A stretch of 64,000 bases of DNA from Streptomyces natalensis ATCC 27448 (lineage in GTDB: Bacteria > Actinomycetota > Actinomycetes > Streptomycetales > Streptomycetaceae), in NCBI RefSeq assembly GCF_000935125.1, contig NZ_JRKI01000018.1, positions 124,001 to 188,000 of the forward strand, written 5' to 3'. Below, one piece after another: positions 1-14,764 of the stretch. The first letter of the stretch is position 1, and each line of letters starts with the position of its first letter. The notes beneath the pieces were generated by a model. That model was not told the origin of the DNA. It saw only the letters and a program-made list of their open reading frames with translations, and ran no database searches. The translations under genes and the position numbers were made by a program.

Positions 1-2
1 CC

Positions 3-563
3 GAGGCGCAGCACTCCGCGCCGGTCACCGACTGGTCCGGCCGGATCGCCTGGGTCGCCGGTCTGCTGGTCTTCGTGATCTTCCTGTACTGGCTGATGCG
101 CGAGGGCTGGAAATGGCGCGGAAAGCTCCAGGGCGATCTGCCCGAACTGCCCGGCGCCCCCGACGCCCCGGGTGAACCGCGGCTGACCATGGCCGGCCGC
201 TACCACGGCTCCACCACCGCCGGGCAGTGGCTCGACCGGATCGTCGCCCACGGCCTGGGCACCCGCAGCCGCGCCGAGCTGACGCTGACGGACCAGGGCC
301 TGGCCGTCGTCCGGCCGGGCGCGCAGGACTTCTTCGTCCCGGCCGCCGCCCTGCGCGGCGCCCGCCTCGACAAGGGCATCGCGGGCAAGGTCCTCACCGA
401 GGGCGGTCTGCTGATCGTCACCTGGGAGCACGGGGACAAGGAGATCGACTCCGGGTTCCGCTCCGACCGGGCCGAGGAGCACCCGGCCTGGGTCGCGGCC
501 CTCACCGCACTGAGCACCACCCGCACCACCACCGAGCACACCGAAACGGAAGGCGCACGATGA
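3..563 (+). CDS. Membrane-anchored PH-like protein upstream of carA, 5' end outside window
   Basis: The reading frame is open from the left edge of the window, so the true start lies upstream. A hydrophobic segment (about [17 protein letters not shown]) is followed by a short basic stretch and a roughly 130-residue soluble domain with alternating beta-type segments, resembling the bacterial PH-like domains of actinobacterial membrane proteins. The topology suggests one membrane anchor with a cytoplasmic C-terminal domain. The stop overlaps the carA start (ATGA), so the gene is probably the upstream partner of carA in the pyrimidine operon. Streptomyces commonly keep such a gene between pyrC and carA. 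The function is unknown. The domain call is a fold-level impression rather than a motif match. Confidence 0.75.
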   Translation, partial: EAQHSAPVTDWSGRIAWVAGLLVFVIFLYWLMREGWKWRGKLQGDLPELPGAPDAPGEPRLTMAGRYHGSTTAGQWLDRIVAHGLGTRSRAELTLTDQGLAVVRPGAQDFFVPAAALRGARLDKGIAGKVLTEGGLLIVTWEHGDKEIDSGFRSDRAEEHPAWVAALTALSTTRTTTEHTETEGAR

Positions 564-1694
564 CGACCTCCACCAGGGGGACCGCCAAGATCCCCGCCGT
601 ACTCGTCCTGGAGGACGGCCGCACCTTCCGCGGCCGTGCCTACGGGGCCGTGGGGGAGACCTTCGGCGAAGCGGTGTTCTCCACCGGCATGACCGGCTAT
701 CAGGAGACGCTGACCGACCCCTCGTACCACCGCCAGGTCGTCGTCATGACCGCCCCGCACATCGGCAACACCGGGGTGAACGACGAGGACCCCGAGTCCG
801 CGCGCATCTGGGTCGCCGGCTATGTCGTCCGCGACCCCGCCCGGATCCCGTCCAACTGGCGCTCGGTGCGCTCCCTGGACGACGAGCTGGTCCACCAGGG
901 CATCGTGGGCATCAGCGGCGTCGACACCCGTGCGCTCACCCGCCATCTGCGCGAGCGCGGCGCCATGCGGGTCGGCATCTTCTCCGGCGAGGCGCTGCCC
1001 GACGAGGGCGTCATGCTGGCCAAGGTGCGCCAGGCCCCCGAGATGAAGGGCGCGGACCTCTCCGCCCAGGTCGCCACCGAGGAGACCTACGTCGTCCCGG
1101 CCATAGGCACCAAGAAGTTCACCGTCGCCGCGGTGGACCTCGGCATCAAGGGCATGACCCCGCACCGCATGGCCGAACGCGGCATCGAGGTGCACGTCCT
1201 GCCCGCCACCGCCACCGCCGAGGACATCTACGCGGTGAACCCGGACGGCGTCTTCTTCTCCAACGGACCGGGCGACCCGGCCACCGCCGACCACCCCGTC
1301 TCCGTGATGCAGGCCGTCCTGGCCCGAAAGACCCCGCTGTTCGGCATCTGCTTCGGCAACCAGATCCTGGGCCGTGCGCTGGGCTTCGGCACCTACAAGC
1401 TCAAGTACGGCCACCGCGGTATCAACCAGCCGGTGCAGGACCGTACGACCGGCAAGGTCGAGATCACCGCGCACAACCACGGTTTCGCCGTCGACGCCCC
1501 GCTCGACACGGTCTCCGACACTCCCTACGGCCGAGCCGAGGTCTCCCACGTGTGTCTCAATGACAACGTGGTGGAGGGTCTCCAGCTGCTCGACCAGCCG
1601 GCCTTCAGCGTCCAGTACCACCCCGAAGCCGCCGCGGGTCCGCACGACGCCGCGTACCTCTTCGACCGCTTCGTATCCCTGATGGAGGGCCAGC

Positions 1695-1702
<8 letters not shown>
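560..1702 (+). CDS. carA: Carbamoyl-phosphate synthase small (glutaminase) subunit
   Basis: This subunit hydrolyses glutamine and channels ammonia to CarB for carbamoyl phosphate, which feeds pyrimidine and arginine synthesis. It has 380 residues, the usual family length. The N-terminal CarA domain begins near [20 protein letters not shown]. The class-I amidotransferase half carries the nucleophile Cys in FGICFGNQ and the His-Glu pair in QYHPEA. ATG 560 is chosen because it overlaps the preceding stop (ATGA) and gives the family N-terminus. A longer in-frame opening from 227 is only read-through inside the previous gene. The gene overlaps carB by 8 bp, implying translational coupling. Confidence 0.97.
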
Positions 1703-5003
<3,301 letters not shown>

Positions 5004-5011
5004 CAGCCCAC

Positions 5012-5041
5012 GAGGGGGACACCGGAAACGGTGTCCCCCTC
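5012..5041 (+). terminator. Hairpin between carB and pyrD
   Basis: Perfect 12-bp inverted repeat (5012-5023 with 5030-5041) around a 6-nt loop, 8 nt after the carB stop. There is no T-tract, as is common in Streptomyces. It sits inside the car-pyr operon, so it may attenuate expression or stabilise the upstream mRNA rather than terminate fully. Confidence 0.7.
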
Positions 5042-5068
5042 CTCATGAGGACCCCCCCGAGGACCCGT

Positions 5069-6174
<1,106 letters not shown>

Positions 6175-6178
<4 letters not shown>

Positions 6179-7083
6179 CCGCCCGCCCGTCGCCCGACCA
6201 CCACCCCTCAACGCGGCCCTCCGGGCCGCAGCGCTCGTCCCCGGAGCCCTTCGGCGCCCGCCTGCGCCGCGCCATGGACGAGCGCGGCCCGCTGTGCGTC
6301 GGCATCGACCCGCACGCCTCCCTGCTGGCCGACTGGGGCCTGAACGACGATGTAGCCGGCCTGGCCCGCTTCACCCGCACCGTCGTGGAGGCGCTCGGCG
6401 AGCAGGTCGCGGTCTTCAAACCGCAGTCCGCGTTCTTCGAGCGCTTCGGCTCGCGCGGTATCGCCGTCCTGGAGACCGCGGTGGCCGAGGCCCGCGAGCG
6501 CGGCGCCCTGGTCCTGATGGACGCCAAGCGCGGCGACATCGGCTCCACCATGGGCGCCTACGCCGACACCTACCTCGACCCGCGCAGCCCGCTGTTCTCC
6601 GACGCCGTCACGCTCAGCCCCTACCTGGGCTACGGATCGCTGCGTCCGGCGCTGGACGCGGCCGTGCTCAACGGCTGCGGCGTCTTCGTCCTCGCCCTGA
6701 CCTCCAATCCGGAGGGCCAGGAGGTTCAGCGTGCCGTACGCGCCGACGGCACCGCCGTCGCGGCGACCATGCTCGCCCACCTCAAGACCGAGAACGCCGG
6801 CGCCGAGCCGCTGGGGTCCCTCGGCGCGGTCGTCGGCGCCACGCTCGGCGACCTGTCCTCGTTCGATCTGGCGATCAACGGGCCGCTGCTGGCCCCCGGC
6901 ATCGGTGCCCAGGGCGCGACCCCGGCCGACCTTCCGACGGTCTTCGGGGACGCGGTGGGCAATGTCCTGCCGAGCGTCAGCCGCGGGGTGCTCCGGCACG
7001 GCCCGGACGCCGCCGGTCTGCGCGCCGCGGCGGCACGTTTCGCCGACGAGGTGCGCACCGCGGTCGGCGGCGCGGTCCGGTAA
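6175..7083 (+). CDS. pyrF: Orotidine-5'-phosphate decarboxylase (long type)
   Basis: PyrF decarboxylates OMP to UMP, the last step of the pathway. The protein has 302 residues. CVGIDPH lies near residue 41 and the catalytic DAKRGDIGSTM motif in the middle, both characteristic of the actinobacterial/mycobacterial long PyrF. ATG 6175 overlaps the pyrD stop (ATGA), supporting coupling. The first 30 residues are Pro/Ser-rich and poorly structured, so initiation slightly further in is possible. It is the last gene of the pyr operon and is followed by a canonical terminator. Confidence 0.95.
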
Positions 7084-7115
7084 GGGCGCTCCGGCAGGTG
7101 TTTTGGTCCCGAATT

Positions 7116-7147
7116 GTCCTGGTCAGCAGAGTCTGACCAGGACTTTT
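7116..7147 (+). terminator. Rho-independent terminator after pyrF
   Basis: 10-bp perfect stem (7116-7125 with 7134-7143) with an 8-nt loop, followed by TTTT. It ends the pyrimidine operon and separates it from mihF. Confidence 0.85.
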
Positions 7148-7159
7148 CGTCTGTTCTCG

Positions 7160-7188
7160 CTGACTACGGCGCACTTGCCCGCTAGTCT
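7160..7188 (+). promoter_or_regulatory. Candidate promoter of mihF
   Basis: A -35-like CTGACT (7160-7165) and a -10-like TAGTCT (7183-7188) are separated by exactly 17 bp. They lie just downstream of the pyrF terminator and about 110 bp upstream of mihF. The match to the vegetative Streptomyces consensus is moderate. No experimental support is available here. Confidence 0.5.
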
Positions 7189-7298
7189 CCGTCGAGAGCA
7201 CTGCACGTAAGCGCGTTGCTCGTTGCTCCGCAGGTGCGGGGCGACTAGGTTCCACACCGGTCCGTATCCGACAGTTCGACATCCGAGGTGACGTAGGC

Positions 7299-7622
7299 GT
7301 GGCTCTTCCGCCCCTTACCCCTGAACAGCGCGCAGCCGCGCTCGAGAAGGCCGCCGCGGCTCGCCGGGAGCGCGCCGAGGTCAAGAATCGGCTCAAGCAC
7401 TCCGGTGCCTCGCTCCACGAGGTCATCGAGCAGGGCCAGAAGAACGACGTCATCGGCAAGATGAAGGTCTCCGCGCTCCTGGAGTCCCTGCCCGGCGTCG
7501 GCAAGGTTCGTGCCAAGCAGATCATGGAGCGGCTCGGCATTTCCGAGAGCCGCCGCGTGCGGGGGCTCGGCACCAACCAGATCGCGTCGTTGGAGCGCGA
7601 GTTCGGCAGCAGCGCCTCCTGA
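7299..7622 (+). CDS. mihF: Actinobacterial integration host factor (mIHF/sIHF)
   Basis: A small basic nucleoid-associated protein that binds DNA and affects topology, replication and development in actinomycetes. The length (107 residues) equals the Streptomyces sIHF. A charged helical N-terminus ([19 protein letters not shown]) precedes the conserved DNA-binding part [19 protein letters not shown], a helix-hairpin-helix-like segment that contacts the backbone. It starts with GTG preceded by a GAGG site, and there is no other in-frame start. It sits immediately upstream of gmk, as in other streptomycetes, with its own candidate promoter. Confidence 0.95.
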   Translation: MALPPLTPEQRAAALEKAAAARRERAEVKNRLKHSGASLHEVIEQGQKNDVIGKMKVSALLESLPGVGKVRAKQIMERLGISESRRVRGLGTNQIASLEREFGSSAS

Positions 7623-7660
7623 ATTTTCCGGCATCGCCGGGAAGCTGGAATAATCGCTGC

Positions 7661-8281
7661 ATGAGTTCTGCAGTCTCCCGGGGGGAGACCCCCGTACCCC
7701 CGGTCAGACAACCGCGACTGACCGTGCTCTCCGGCCCCTCGGGGGTCGGTAAGAGCACGGTCGTCGCGCATCTGCGCAAGGTCCATCCCGAGGTCTGGCT
7801 CTCGGTGTCGGCCACCACCCGCAAGCCGCGCCCCGGGGAGCGGCACGGTGTCCAGTACTTCTTCGTCGAGGACGAGGAATTCGACAAGCTGATCGCCAAC
7901 GGCGAACTGCTGGAGTGGGCCGAATTCGCCGGTCACCGCTACGGCACACCGCGCAAGGCGGTCATGGACCGCCTCGAGGCCGGGGAACCGGTCCTGCTGG
8001 AGATCGATCTCCAGGGCGCCCGCCAGGTCCGCGAGTCCATGGACGACGCCAGCCTGGTCTTCCTGGCCCCGCCGAGCTGGGACGAGCTGGTCCGCCGGCT
8101 CACCGGCCGGGGCACCGAGGCCCCCGAGGTCATCGAGCGCCGGCTGGCGGCCGCCAAGGTGGAACTGGCCGCCGAGACGGAATTCGACCTCACCCTCGTC
8201 AACACCTCCGTCGAGGCCGTCAGCCGTGAGCTGCTAGCCTTGATGCTGCATCGGTCCGGGGACCAGGACATCAGCAGCTAA
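7661..8281 (+). CDS. gmk: Guanylate kinase
   Basis: Phosphorylates GMP to GDP with ATP. The 206-residue protein has the P-loop GPSGVGKST near residue 25, the GMP-binding segment [11 protein letters not shown], and the YGTP and EIDLQGA motifs of the family. It begins with a 16-residue Ser/Pro-rich extension encoded by a G/C-palindromic stretch (7672-7688). The start ATG lies 38 nt after mihF with no clear Shine-Dalgarno, so initiation may be coupled or leaderless. It probably shares transcription with mihF, with rpoZ following. Confidence 0.96.
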   Translation: MSSAVSRGETPVPPVRQPRLTVLSGPSGVGKSTVVAHLRKVHPEVWLSVSATTRKPRPGERHGVQYFFVEDEEFDKLIANGELLEWAEFAGHRYGTPRKAVMDRLEAGEPVLLEIDLQGARQVRESMDDASLVFLAPPSWDELVRRLTGRGTEAPEVIERRLAAAKVELAAETEFDLTLVNTSVEAVSRELLALMLHRSGDQDISS

Positions 8282-8336
8282 CGCAGCGATATCCCACGGC
8301 TCCCGGATCGTGGACGATTGACGCGCATCAGCGTTT

Positions 8337-8380
8337 CATCGTGGGATCGCAAGGATTCGCATCATCGTTGGATCGCAACG
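8337..8380 (+). repeat. Direct repeat in the rpoZ leader
   Basis: Two 18-bp near-identical copies (8337-8354 and 8363-8380, two differences), offset by 26 bp, lie immediately upstream of the rpoZ start. The second contains the run leading into the ribosome-binding region. Possibly regulatory or a small local duplication. Confidence 0.6.
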
Positions 8381-8391
8381 GAAGGCAGAGA

Positions 8392-8664
8392 GTGTCCTCT
8401 TCCATCACCGCGCCCGAGGGCATCATCAACCCGCCCATTGATGAGCTTCTCGAGGCCACCGACTCGAAGTACAGCCTCGTGATCTACGCCGCCAAGCGTG
8501 CGCGCCAGATCAACGCGTACTACTCGCAGCTCGGCGAGGGCCTGCTCGAGTACGTCGGTCCGCTCGTCGACACGCATGTCCACGAGAAGCCCCTGTCGAT
8601 CGCGCTGCGCGAGATCAACGCGGGCCTGCTGACCTCCGAGGCCGTCGAGGGCCCGGCTCAGTAA
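8392..8664 (+). CDS. rpoZ: RNA polymerase omega subunit
   Basis: Omega helps fold and stabilise the beta' subunit in RNA polymerase. The 90-residue product starting at GTG 8392 matches the known Streptomyces omega length and N-terminus ([19 protein letters not shown]). The core includes [21 protein letters not shown] 8392 is chosen over the in-frame upstream GTG at 8341, because the extra 17 residues are encoded by the leader repeat and are not family-like. A purine-rich GGAAGG stretch precedes it. A very strong terminator follows. Confidence 0.95.
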   Translation: MSSSITAPEGIINPPIDELLEATDSKYSLVIYAAKRARQINAYYSQLGEGLLEYVGPLVDTHVHEKPLSIALREINAGLLTSEAVEGPAQ

Positions 8665-8680
8665 GCGGCATCAGCATCTT

Positions 8681-8719
8681 CACCAAGGGCCCGGCGGGAC
8701 GACCGCCGGGCCCTTGGTG
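8681..8719 (+). terminator. Long hairpin terminator after rpoZ
   Basis: Perfect 17-bp stem (8681-8697 with 8703-8719) and 5-nt loop, 16 nt after the rpoZ stop. The next start codon (coaBC, 8732) is only 12 nt beyond it. Confidence 0.85.
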
Positions 8720-8731
8720 TGTCATAGGGGC

Positions 8732-10000
8732 ATGAAGACGCAGGAGCAGGCGCAGCAGCACCGGCAGCAGGGCCGGGAGCGGGAGCGGCCCAGGGTCGTC
8801 CTGGGGGTCAGTGGCGGGATCGCCGCGTACAAGGCGTGCGAGCTGCTGCGGCGGCTCACCGAGTCCGGGCACGACGTACGGGTCGTACCGACCGCCGCCT
8901 CGCTGCACTTCATCGGCGAGGCCACCTGGTCCGCGCTCTCCGGCAACCCGGCCTCCACCGAGGTGTGGGAATCCGTCCACGAGGTCCCGCACGTCCGCAT
9001 CGGCCAGGCCGCCGACCTCGTCGTGGTCGCCCCGGCCACCGCCGACCTGCTGGCCAAGGCCGCCCACGGCCTGGCCGACGACCTGCTGACCAATACGCTG
9101 CTCACCGCCCGCTGTCCGGTGATCTTCGCCCCCGCGATGCACACCGAGATGTGGGAGCACCCCGCGACCCAGGAGAACGTCGCCACGCTGCGCCGCCGCG
9201 GCGCCGTCGTCATCGAGCCCGCCGTCGGCCGGCTGACCGGCGTCGACACCGGCAAGGGCCGCTTCCCCGACCCCGTGGAGATCTTCGACCTCTGCCGCCG
9301 GGTGCTGGCCCGCGGCCGGGCGGCCCTCACCCAGGATCTGGCCGGCCGCCGCGTCGTCGTCACCGCCGGCGGCACCCGCGAGCCCCTGGACCCGGTCCGC
9401 TACCTGGGCAACCGCTCTTCCGGCAAGCAGGGCTACGCCCTCGCCGCCATCGCCGCCGCCCGCGGCGCCCGCGTCACGCTGATCGCGGGCAACACCGAGC
9501 TGCCCGACCCGGCCGGCGTGGACGTCGTCCCCGTCGGCACCGCCCGCCAGCTGCGCGAGGCCGTCCTGAAAGCCGCCGTGGACGCCGATGCGGTCGTCAT
9601 GGCCGCCGCCGTGGCCGATTTCCGGCCCGCCGTCTACATGACCGGCAAGATCAAGAAGATCGACGGCGAGGAGCCGGAACCAGTCACCCTGGTCCGTAAT
9701 CCGGACATCCTCGCCGAGCTCTCCGCCGAACGGCGCAGTCCCGGCCAGGTGATCGTGGGCTTCGCCGCCGAAACCGACGACGTCCTCGCCAACGGCCGCG
9801 CCAAACTTGCCCGCAAGGGCTGTGACCTGCTGGTTGTCAACGAGGTCGGCGAGCACAAGGCGTTCGGCGCGGACCGTAACGAAGCGGTGATCCTCGCCAC
9901 GGACGGCACCGAGACCGCGGTGCCGTTCGGCCCCAAGGAAGCCCTGGCCGAAACCCTCTGGGACCTTGTTGCGCCACGGCTGACCGACCGCCCGGCCTGA
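8732..10000 (+). CDS. coaBC: Bifunctional phosphopantothenoylcysteine decarboxylase / phosphopantothenate-cysteine ligase
   Basis: Catalyses two consecutive steps of coenzyme A synthesis. The N-terminal flavoprotein CoaC domain (GVSGGIAAYKACELLR, then the APAMHTEMW substrate-binding motif) occupies roughly residues 20-195. The CoaB ligase domain follows, with VTAGGTREPLDPVRYLGN and the AAAVADFRP and KIKK elements. The length is 422 residues. ATG 8732 is preferred. The in-frame TTG at 8714 lies inside the rpoZ terminator stem. The 5' leader would be very short, so this mRNA may be leaderless or nearly so. Confidence 0.95.
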   Translation: MKTQEQAQQHRQQGRERERPRVVLGVSGGIAAYKACELLRRLTESGHDVRVVPTAASLHFIGEATWSALSGNPASTEVWESVHEVPHVRIGQAADLVVVAPATADLLAKAAHGLADDLLTNTLLTARCPVIFAPAMHTEMWEHPATQENVATLRRRGAVVIEPAVGRLTGVDTGKGRFPDPVEIFDLCRRVLARGRAALTQDLAGRRVVVTAGGTREPLDPVRYLGNRSSGKQGYALAAIAAARGARVTLIAGNTELPDPAGVDVVPVGTARQLREAVLKAAVDADAVVMAAAVADFRPAVYMTGKIKKIDGEEPEPVTLVRNPDILAELSAERRSPGQVIVGFAAETDDVLANGRAKLARKGCDLLVVNEVGEHKAFGADRNEAVILATDGTETAVPFGPKEALAETLWDLVAPRLTDRPA

Positions 10001-10193
10001 CGCCCCCGCGGCCCGCCACCTGGCCCCATCGGTCTCACCTTTCACGGCGTGCCCTCTTGACCCGAGAGCCTCCGGAAGGTGATCGTCCTATGGTGGGCGT
10101 GGTGTCGGCCGTGGTGTCCCAGGTCACGGGGGGTCCATAAATCGAGACTGCGTGCCCGAACGTCGCATACGACCGATAAACTGGCCGTGGACC

Positions 10194-10216
10194 GGGCCGA
10201 GCGCAGCTCTCGGCCC
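10194..10216 (+). promoter_or_regulatory. Hairpin in the metK leader
   Basis: 8-bp G/C stem (10194-10201 with 10209-10216) in the 262-bp gap between coaBC and metK, 46 nt upstream of the metK start. I see no SAM-riboswitch core. A -10-like TAAACT at 10177-10182 is possible, but no convincing -35 accompanies it. Confidence 0.35.
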
Positions 10217-10262
10217 TTCCGCCAATGATCAGCCAGCAGCCGCTGCAACCCCAGGGAGCGAT

Positions 10263-11471
<1,209 letters not shown>

Positions 11472-11495
11472 GCACCACCTGCCCGACGCCTTCGA

Positions 11496-11528
11496 CGGCC
11501 CCGTACCGCACGCCGCGGTACGGGGCCG
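11496..11528 (+). terminator. Terminator after metK
   Basis: 14-bp perfect stem (11496-11509 with 11515-11528) with a 5-nt loop, 25 nt after the metK stop. No T-tract. Confidence 0.8.
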
Positions 11529-11605
11529 CCGGCGTTCTCCGGGGCGGTCGCGGGGACGGGTTCGGGCCGGGGGCGCTGTCGGTGCCGTCTGCTAAGACTG
11601 ATGCT

Positions 11606-13741
11606 GTGAGCGGTGAGAACGGGCGGGATCCGGGGGAGCGGGGCGAGCAGCTGGCGCTGATCCGGGAGACCGTGCGCAAGGCGAAGGCGCCACGGGCCAG
11701 GCCGCGGACGTGGCGGGGGGCGGCGCTGGCCGGGGAGCTGCCGGTGGCGCGGGTGCTGGTGGACAAGGGGGCGGTGCATCTCGACAAGCTGTGGGACTAC
11801 GCCGTGCCCGCGGCGATGGACGCCGAGGCGCAGCCCGGGGTGCGGGTGCGGGTGCGGTTCGGGGCGGGGACCGGGAAGGTGCGCGAGGGGCGGCGCGAGG
11901 GCGGGGGATTGCTCGACGGCTTCATCGTCGAGCGCATCGCCGAGTCGGACTACCGCGGGCCGCTGGCGGCGCTCAGCCAGGTCGTCTCGCCCGAGCCGGT
12001 GCTCAGTCCGTCGCTGCTGGCGCTGTGCCGGGCGGTGGCCGGCCGGTACGCCGGTTCGCTCGCCGACGTGCTCCAGCTGGCCATTCCACCGCGTAACGCC
12101 AAGGCCGAGGCGGAGCGCTTCCCGGCGCCGCCACCGCCGCCGGCCGTTCCTCCGCTCGCGAGCTGGGCGCGCTATCCGGACGGCCCGGCGTTCCTGGAAG
12201 CGCTGGCGGGCGGAGGCACGCCGCGGGCGGTGTGGACGGCGCTGCCGGGGCCGCACTGGCCGTGGGAGCTGGCCGCCGCCGTGGCCGCGACGCTGGCCTC
12301 CGGGCGCGGCGCCCTGGTCGTCCTGCCCGACGGGCGGTCCGCGGCCCGGGTGGACGCGGCGCTGACCGAGCTCGTGGGGCGGGGCGCGCATGCCCTGCTG
12401 GTGGCCGATTCCGGGCCCGAGGAGCGCTACCGCCGCTGGCTGGCGATACGCCGCGGCGCGGTGCGGGCCGTGGTGGGCACCCGCGCCGCCATGTACGCCC
12501 CGGTGGAGGATCTGGGGCTGGTCGCCATCTGGGACGACGGGAATTCCAGCCACGGCGACACCAACGCCCCCTATCCGCACGCCCGGGACGTCCTGCTGCT
12601 GCGGGCCGTACAGGAGAAGGCCGCGTGCCTGGTAGGCGATCTGGGGCGCACGGTCGAGGCCACGCAGCTGGTGGAGAACGGCTGGGCGCGGTCGCTGGAG
12701 GCCGGGCGCGACCGGGTGCGGGCCGCCGCGCCGCTGATCCGTACGGTCGACGACCGGGAGGTGGCGCGCGACGAAGCGGCACGGGCCGCCCGGCTGCCGT
12801 CGCTGGCCTGGCAGACGGCGCGCGCCGGGCTCGCCCGGGGGCCGGTGCTGGTGCAGGTGCCGCGCCGGGGGTACGTACCGAGGCTGGCGTGTGAGCGGTG
12901 CCGGGAGCCCGCGCGCTGCCGGCACTGCGCCGGGCCGCTGGAAGCACCGGGCGGCGACCGAGCGGTGGAGTGCGCCTGGTGCGGGCGCGACGCCCCGGAG
13001 TGGCACTGCGCGGCCTGCGGGGGTGCGCGGCTGCGGGCGCAGATCGTGGGGGCGCGGCGCACGGCGGAGGAGCTCGGGCGGGCGTTTCCCGCGGTGCCGG
13101 TGCGCACGTCCGGCCGCGATCACATCCTCGACACGGTCCCGGACCGGCCCGCCCTCGTGGTGTCCACACCGGGGGCGGAGCCCGTCGCCGAGGGCGGTTA
13201 CGCCGCGGCGCTCCTGCTGGACGGCTGGGCGCTGCTGAACCGCCCGGACCTGCGGGCGGGGGAGGAGGCGCTGCGGCGCTGGCTGGGGGCCGCGGCGCTG
13301 GTGCGCGGCCAGGAGGACGGCGGCACGGTGGCGGTGATCGCGGAGCCGACGCTGCGGCCGGTGCAGGCGCTGGTGCGCTGGGACCCGGTCGGGCACGCCG
13401 TACGGGAGCTGGCCGAGCGGGCCGAGCTGGGCTTTCCGCCGGTGTCGCGGATGGCCGCCGTGGCCGGGCGGTCGGAGGACGTGGCCGAGCTGCTGGAGGC
13501 GGCCGAACTGCCGCCCGGGGCCGAGGTGTTGGGGCCCGTACCGCTTCCGGTGCCGGATCCGGGGCGGCCGCGCCGGCCGGGGGATCCCCCGGTGGGGGAG
13601 GCGTGGGAGCGGGCGCTGGTGCGGGTCCGTCCGGGGCAGGGCGCGGCGCTGGCGGCGGCGCTCAAGGCGGCGCGCGCGGCGCGGCTGGTCAAACGGGAGG
13701 GGGAGGTCAGAGTGCGGATCGATCCGCCCGATCTGGGGTGA
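11606..13741 (+). CDS. priA: Primosomal protein N' (PriA), helicase-degenerate actinobacterial type
   Basis: In other bacteria PriA recognises stalled forks and reloads DnaB. This 711-residue protein keeps the 3'BD-like N-terminal region (VARVLVDKGAVHLDKLWDYAVP) and a Cys-rich zinc region (CERC, CRHC, CAWC, CAAC). The helicase core is lost: the Walker A position reads LPGPHWPWELA with no GKT, and the DEAH position reads IWDDGNSSHGD. Actinobacterial PriA proteins are known to lack helicase motifs, so it probably acts structurally or as a DNA-binding loader. GTG 11606 is my choice. An in-frame GTG at 11582 adds 8 residues, and neither has a strong ribosome site. The stop lies in a tandem repeat. 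Confidence 0.9.
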   Translation: MSGENGRDPGERGEQLALIRETVRKAKAPRARPRTWRGAALAGELPVARVLVDKGAVHLDKLWDYAVPAAMDAEAQPGVRVRVRFGAGTGKVREGRREGGGLLDGFIVERIAESDYRGPLAALSQVVSPEPVLSPSLLALCRAVAGRYAGSLADVLQLAIPPRNAKAEAERFPAPPPPPAVPPLASWARYPDGPAFLEALAGGGTPRAVWTALPGPHWPWELAAAVAATLASGRGALVVLPDGRSAARVDAALTELVGRGAHALLVADSGPEERYRRWLAIRRGAVRAVVGTRAAMYAPVEDLGLVAIWDDGNSSHGDTNAPYPHARDVLLLRAVQEKAACLVGDLGRTVEATQLVENGWARSLEAGRDRVRAAAPLIRTVDDREVARDEAARAARLPSLAWQTARAGLARGPVLVQVPRRGYVPRLACERCREPARCRHCAGPLEAPGGDRAVECAWCGRDAPEWHCAACGGARLRAQIVGARRTAEELGRAFPAVPVRTSGRDHILDTVPDRPALVVSTPGAEPVAEGGYAAALLLDGWALLNRPDLRAGEEALRRWLGAAALVRGQEDGGTVAVIAEPTLRPVQALVRWDPVGHAVRELAERAELGFPPVSRMAAVAGRSEDVAELLEAAELPPGAEVLGPVPLPVPDPGRPRRPGDPPVGEAWERALVRVRPGQGAALAAALKAARAARLVKREGEVRVRIDPPDLG

Positions 13742-13836
13742 GATACGCCGGATCCGGGGTGAGGTCCGTCGGGGCTGGGCTGGTATTCGCCGGGTCTGCG
13801 GTGAGTTCCGCCCGCTCCGGGGTGAAGGCTGCGGCG
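13732..13836 (+). repeat. Five degenerate 21-bp tandem units across the priA stop codon
   Basis: Units begin at 13732, 13753, 13774, 13795 and 13816, with the core T-C-nGGGGTGA. Four of the five carry TGA at the same unit position, so the priA stop (13739-13741) is repeated in frame at 13760, 13802 and 13823. The remaining bases up to 13914 hold no gene. Confidence 0.75.
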
Positions 13837-13914
13837 CCGCCCCGGGACCGTGGTCGGCGGGCGGTCCCGGAGCGTTGGCGGACGCCGACGGACGGCCCGC
13901 TTGCGGAGCCGGGG

Positions 13915-14526
<612 letters not shown>

Positions 14527-14574
14527 TCACAGGTCAATGCTGTTTGACCAACGCGACAGGAGCGGCTCTGGTCA

Positions 14575-14635
14575 CGGTATGGGGGCGTACGAGCTTCCAT
14601 GCGGGGCGCGGGTATGGGCGCACGCCCCCGTACCG
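14575..14635 (+). promoter_or_regulatory. Long-loop inverted repeat upstream of fmt
   Basis: 14-bp arms (14575-14588 and 14622-14635, one G-T type mismatch) separated by 33 nt in the 304-bp gap between the divergent HTH gene and fmt. It could be an operator pair for the adjacent HTH protein. Apart from this I see nothing clear in the gap. Confidence 0.4.
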
Positions 14636-14764
14636 TGCCCGGTGGACGGGGGCCGGAGCGGGCCTCGCGGTCCGCCGTACGACGCCGCATCAGGACCCAT
14701 AGACTGGTGCGCCGTTCCGCTGCGTGTGATGCGCGTGAAGCATGTGAGAGGTAGTGCGCCACCC

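Noticed and set aside
7672..7705. Mobile palindrome in the gmk N-terminus
   Set aside because: It is palindromic, but as I recall the N-terminal peptide it encodes (SRGETPVPP) is similar in other Streptomyces guanylate kinases, so it is more likely ancestral coding sequence.
8714..8731. TTG start for coaBC
   Set aside because: It lies inside the right arm of the rpoZ terminator. ATG 8732 is more plausible.
10001..10262. SAM riboswitch upstream of metK
   Set aside because: I looked for SAM-I, SAM-II and SAM-IV core patterns and saw none, only a simple 8-bp hairpin.
13732..13836. CRISPR-like array
   Set aside because: The 21-bp units are contiguous with no spacers and no cas genes are present. 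The same holds for 39894-39965. No CRISPR array was seen in the window.
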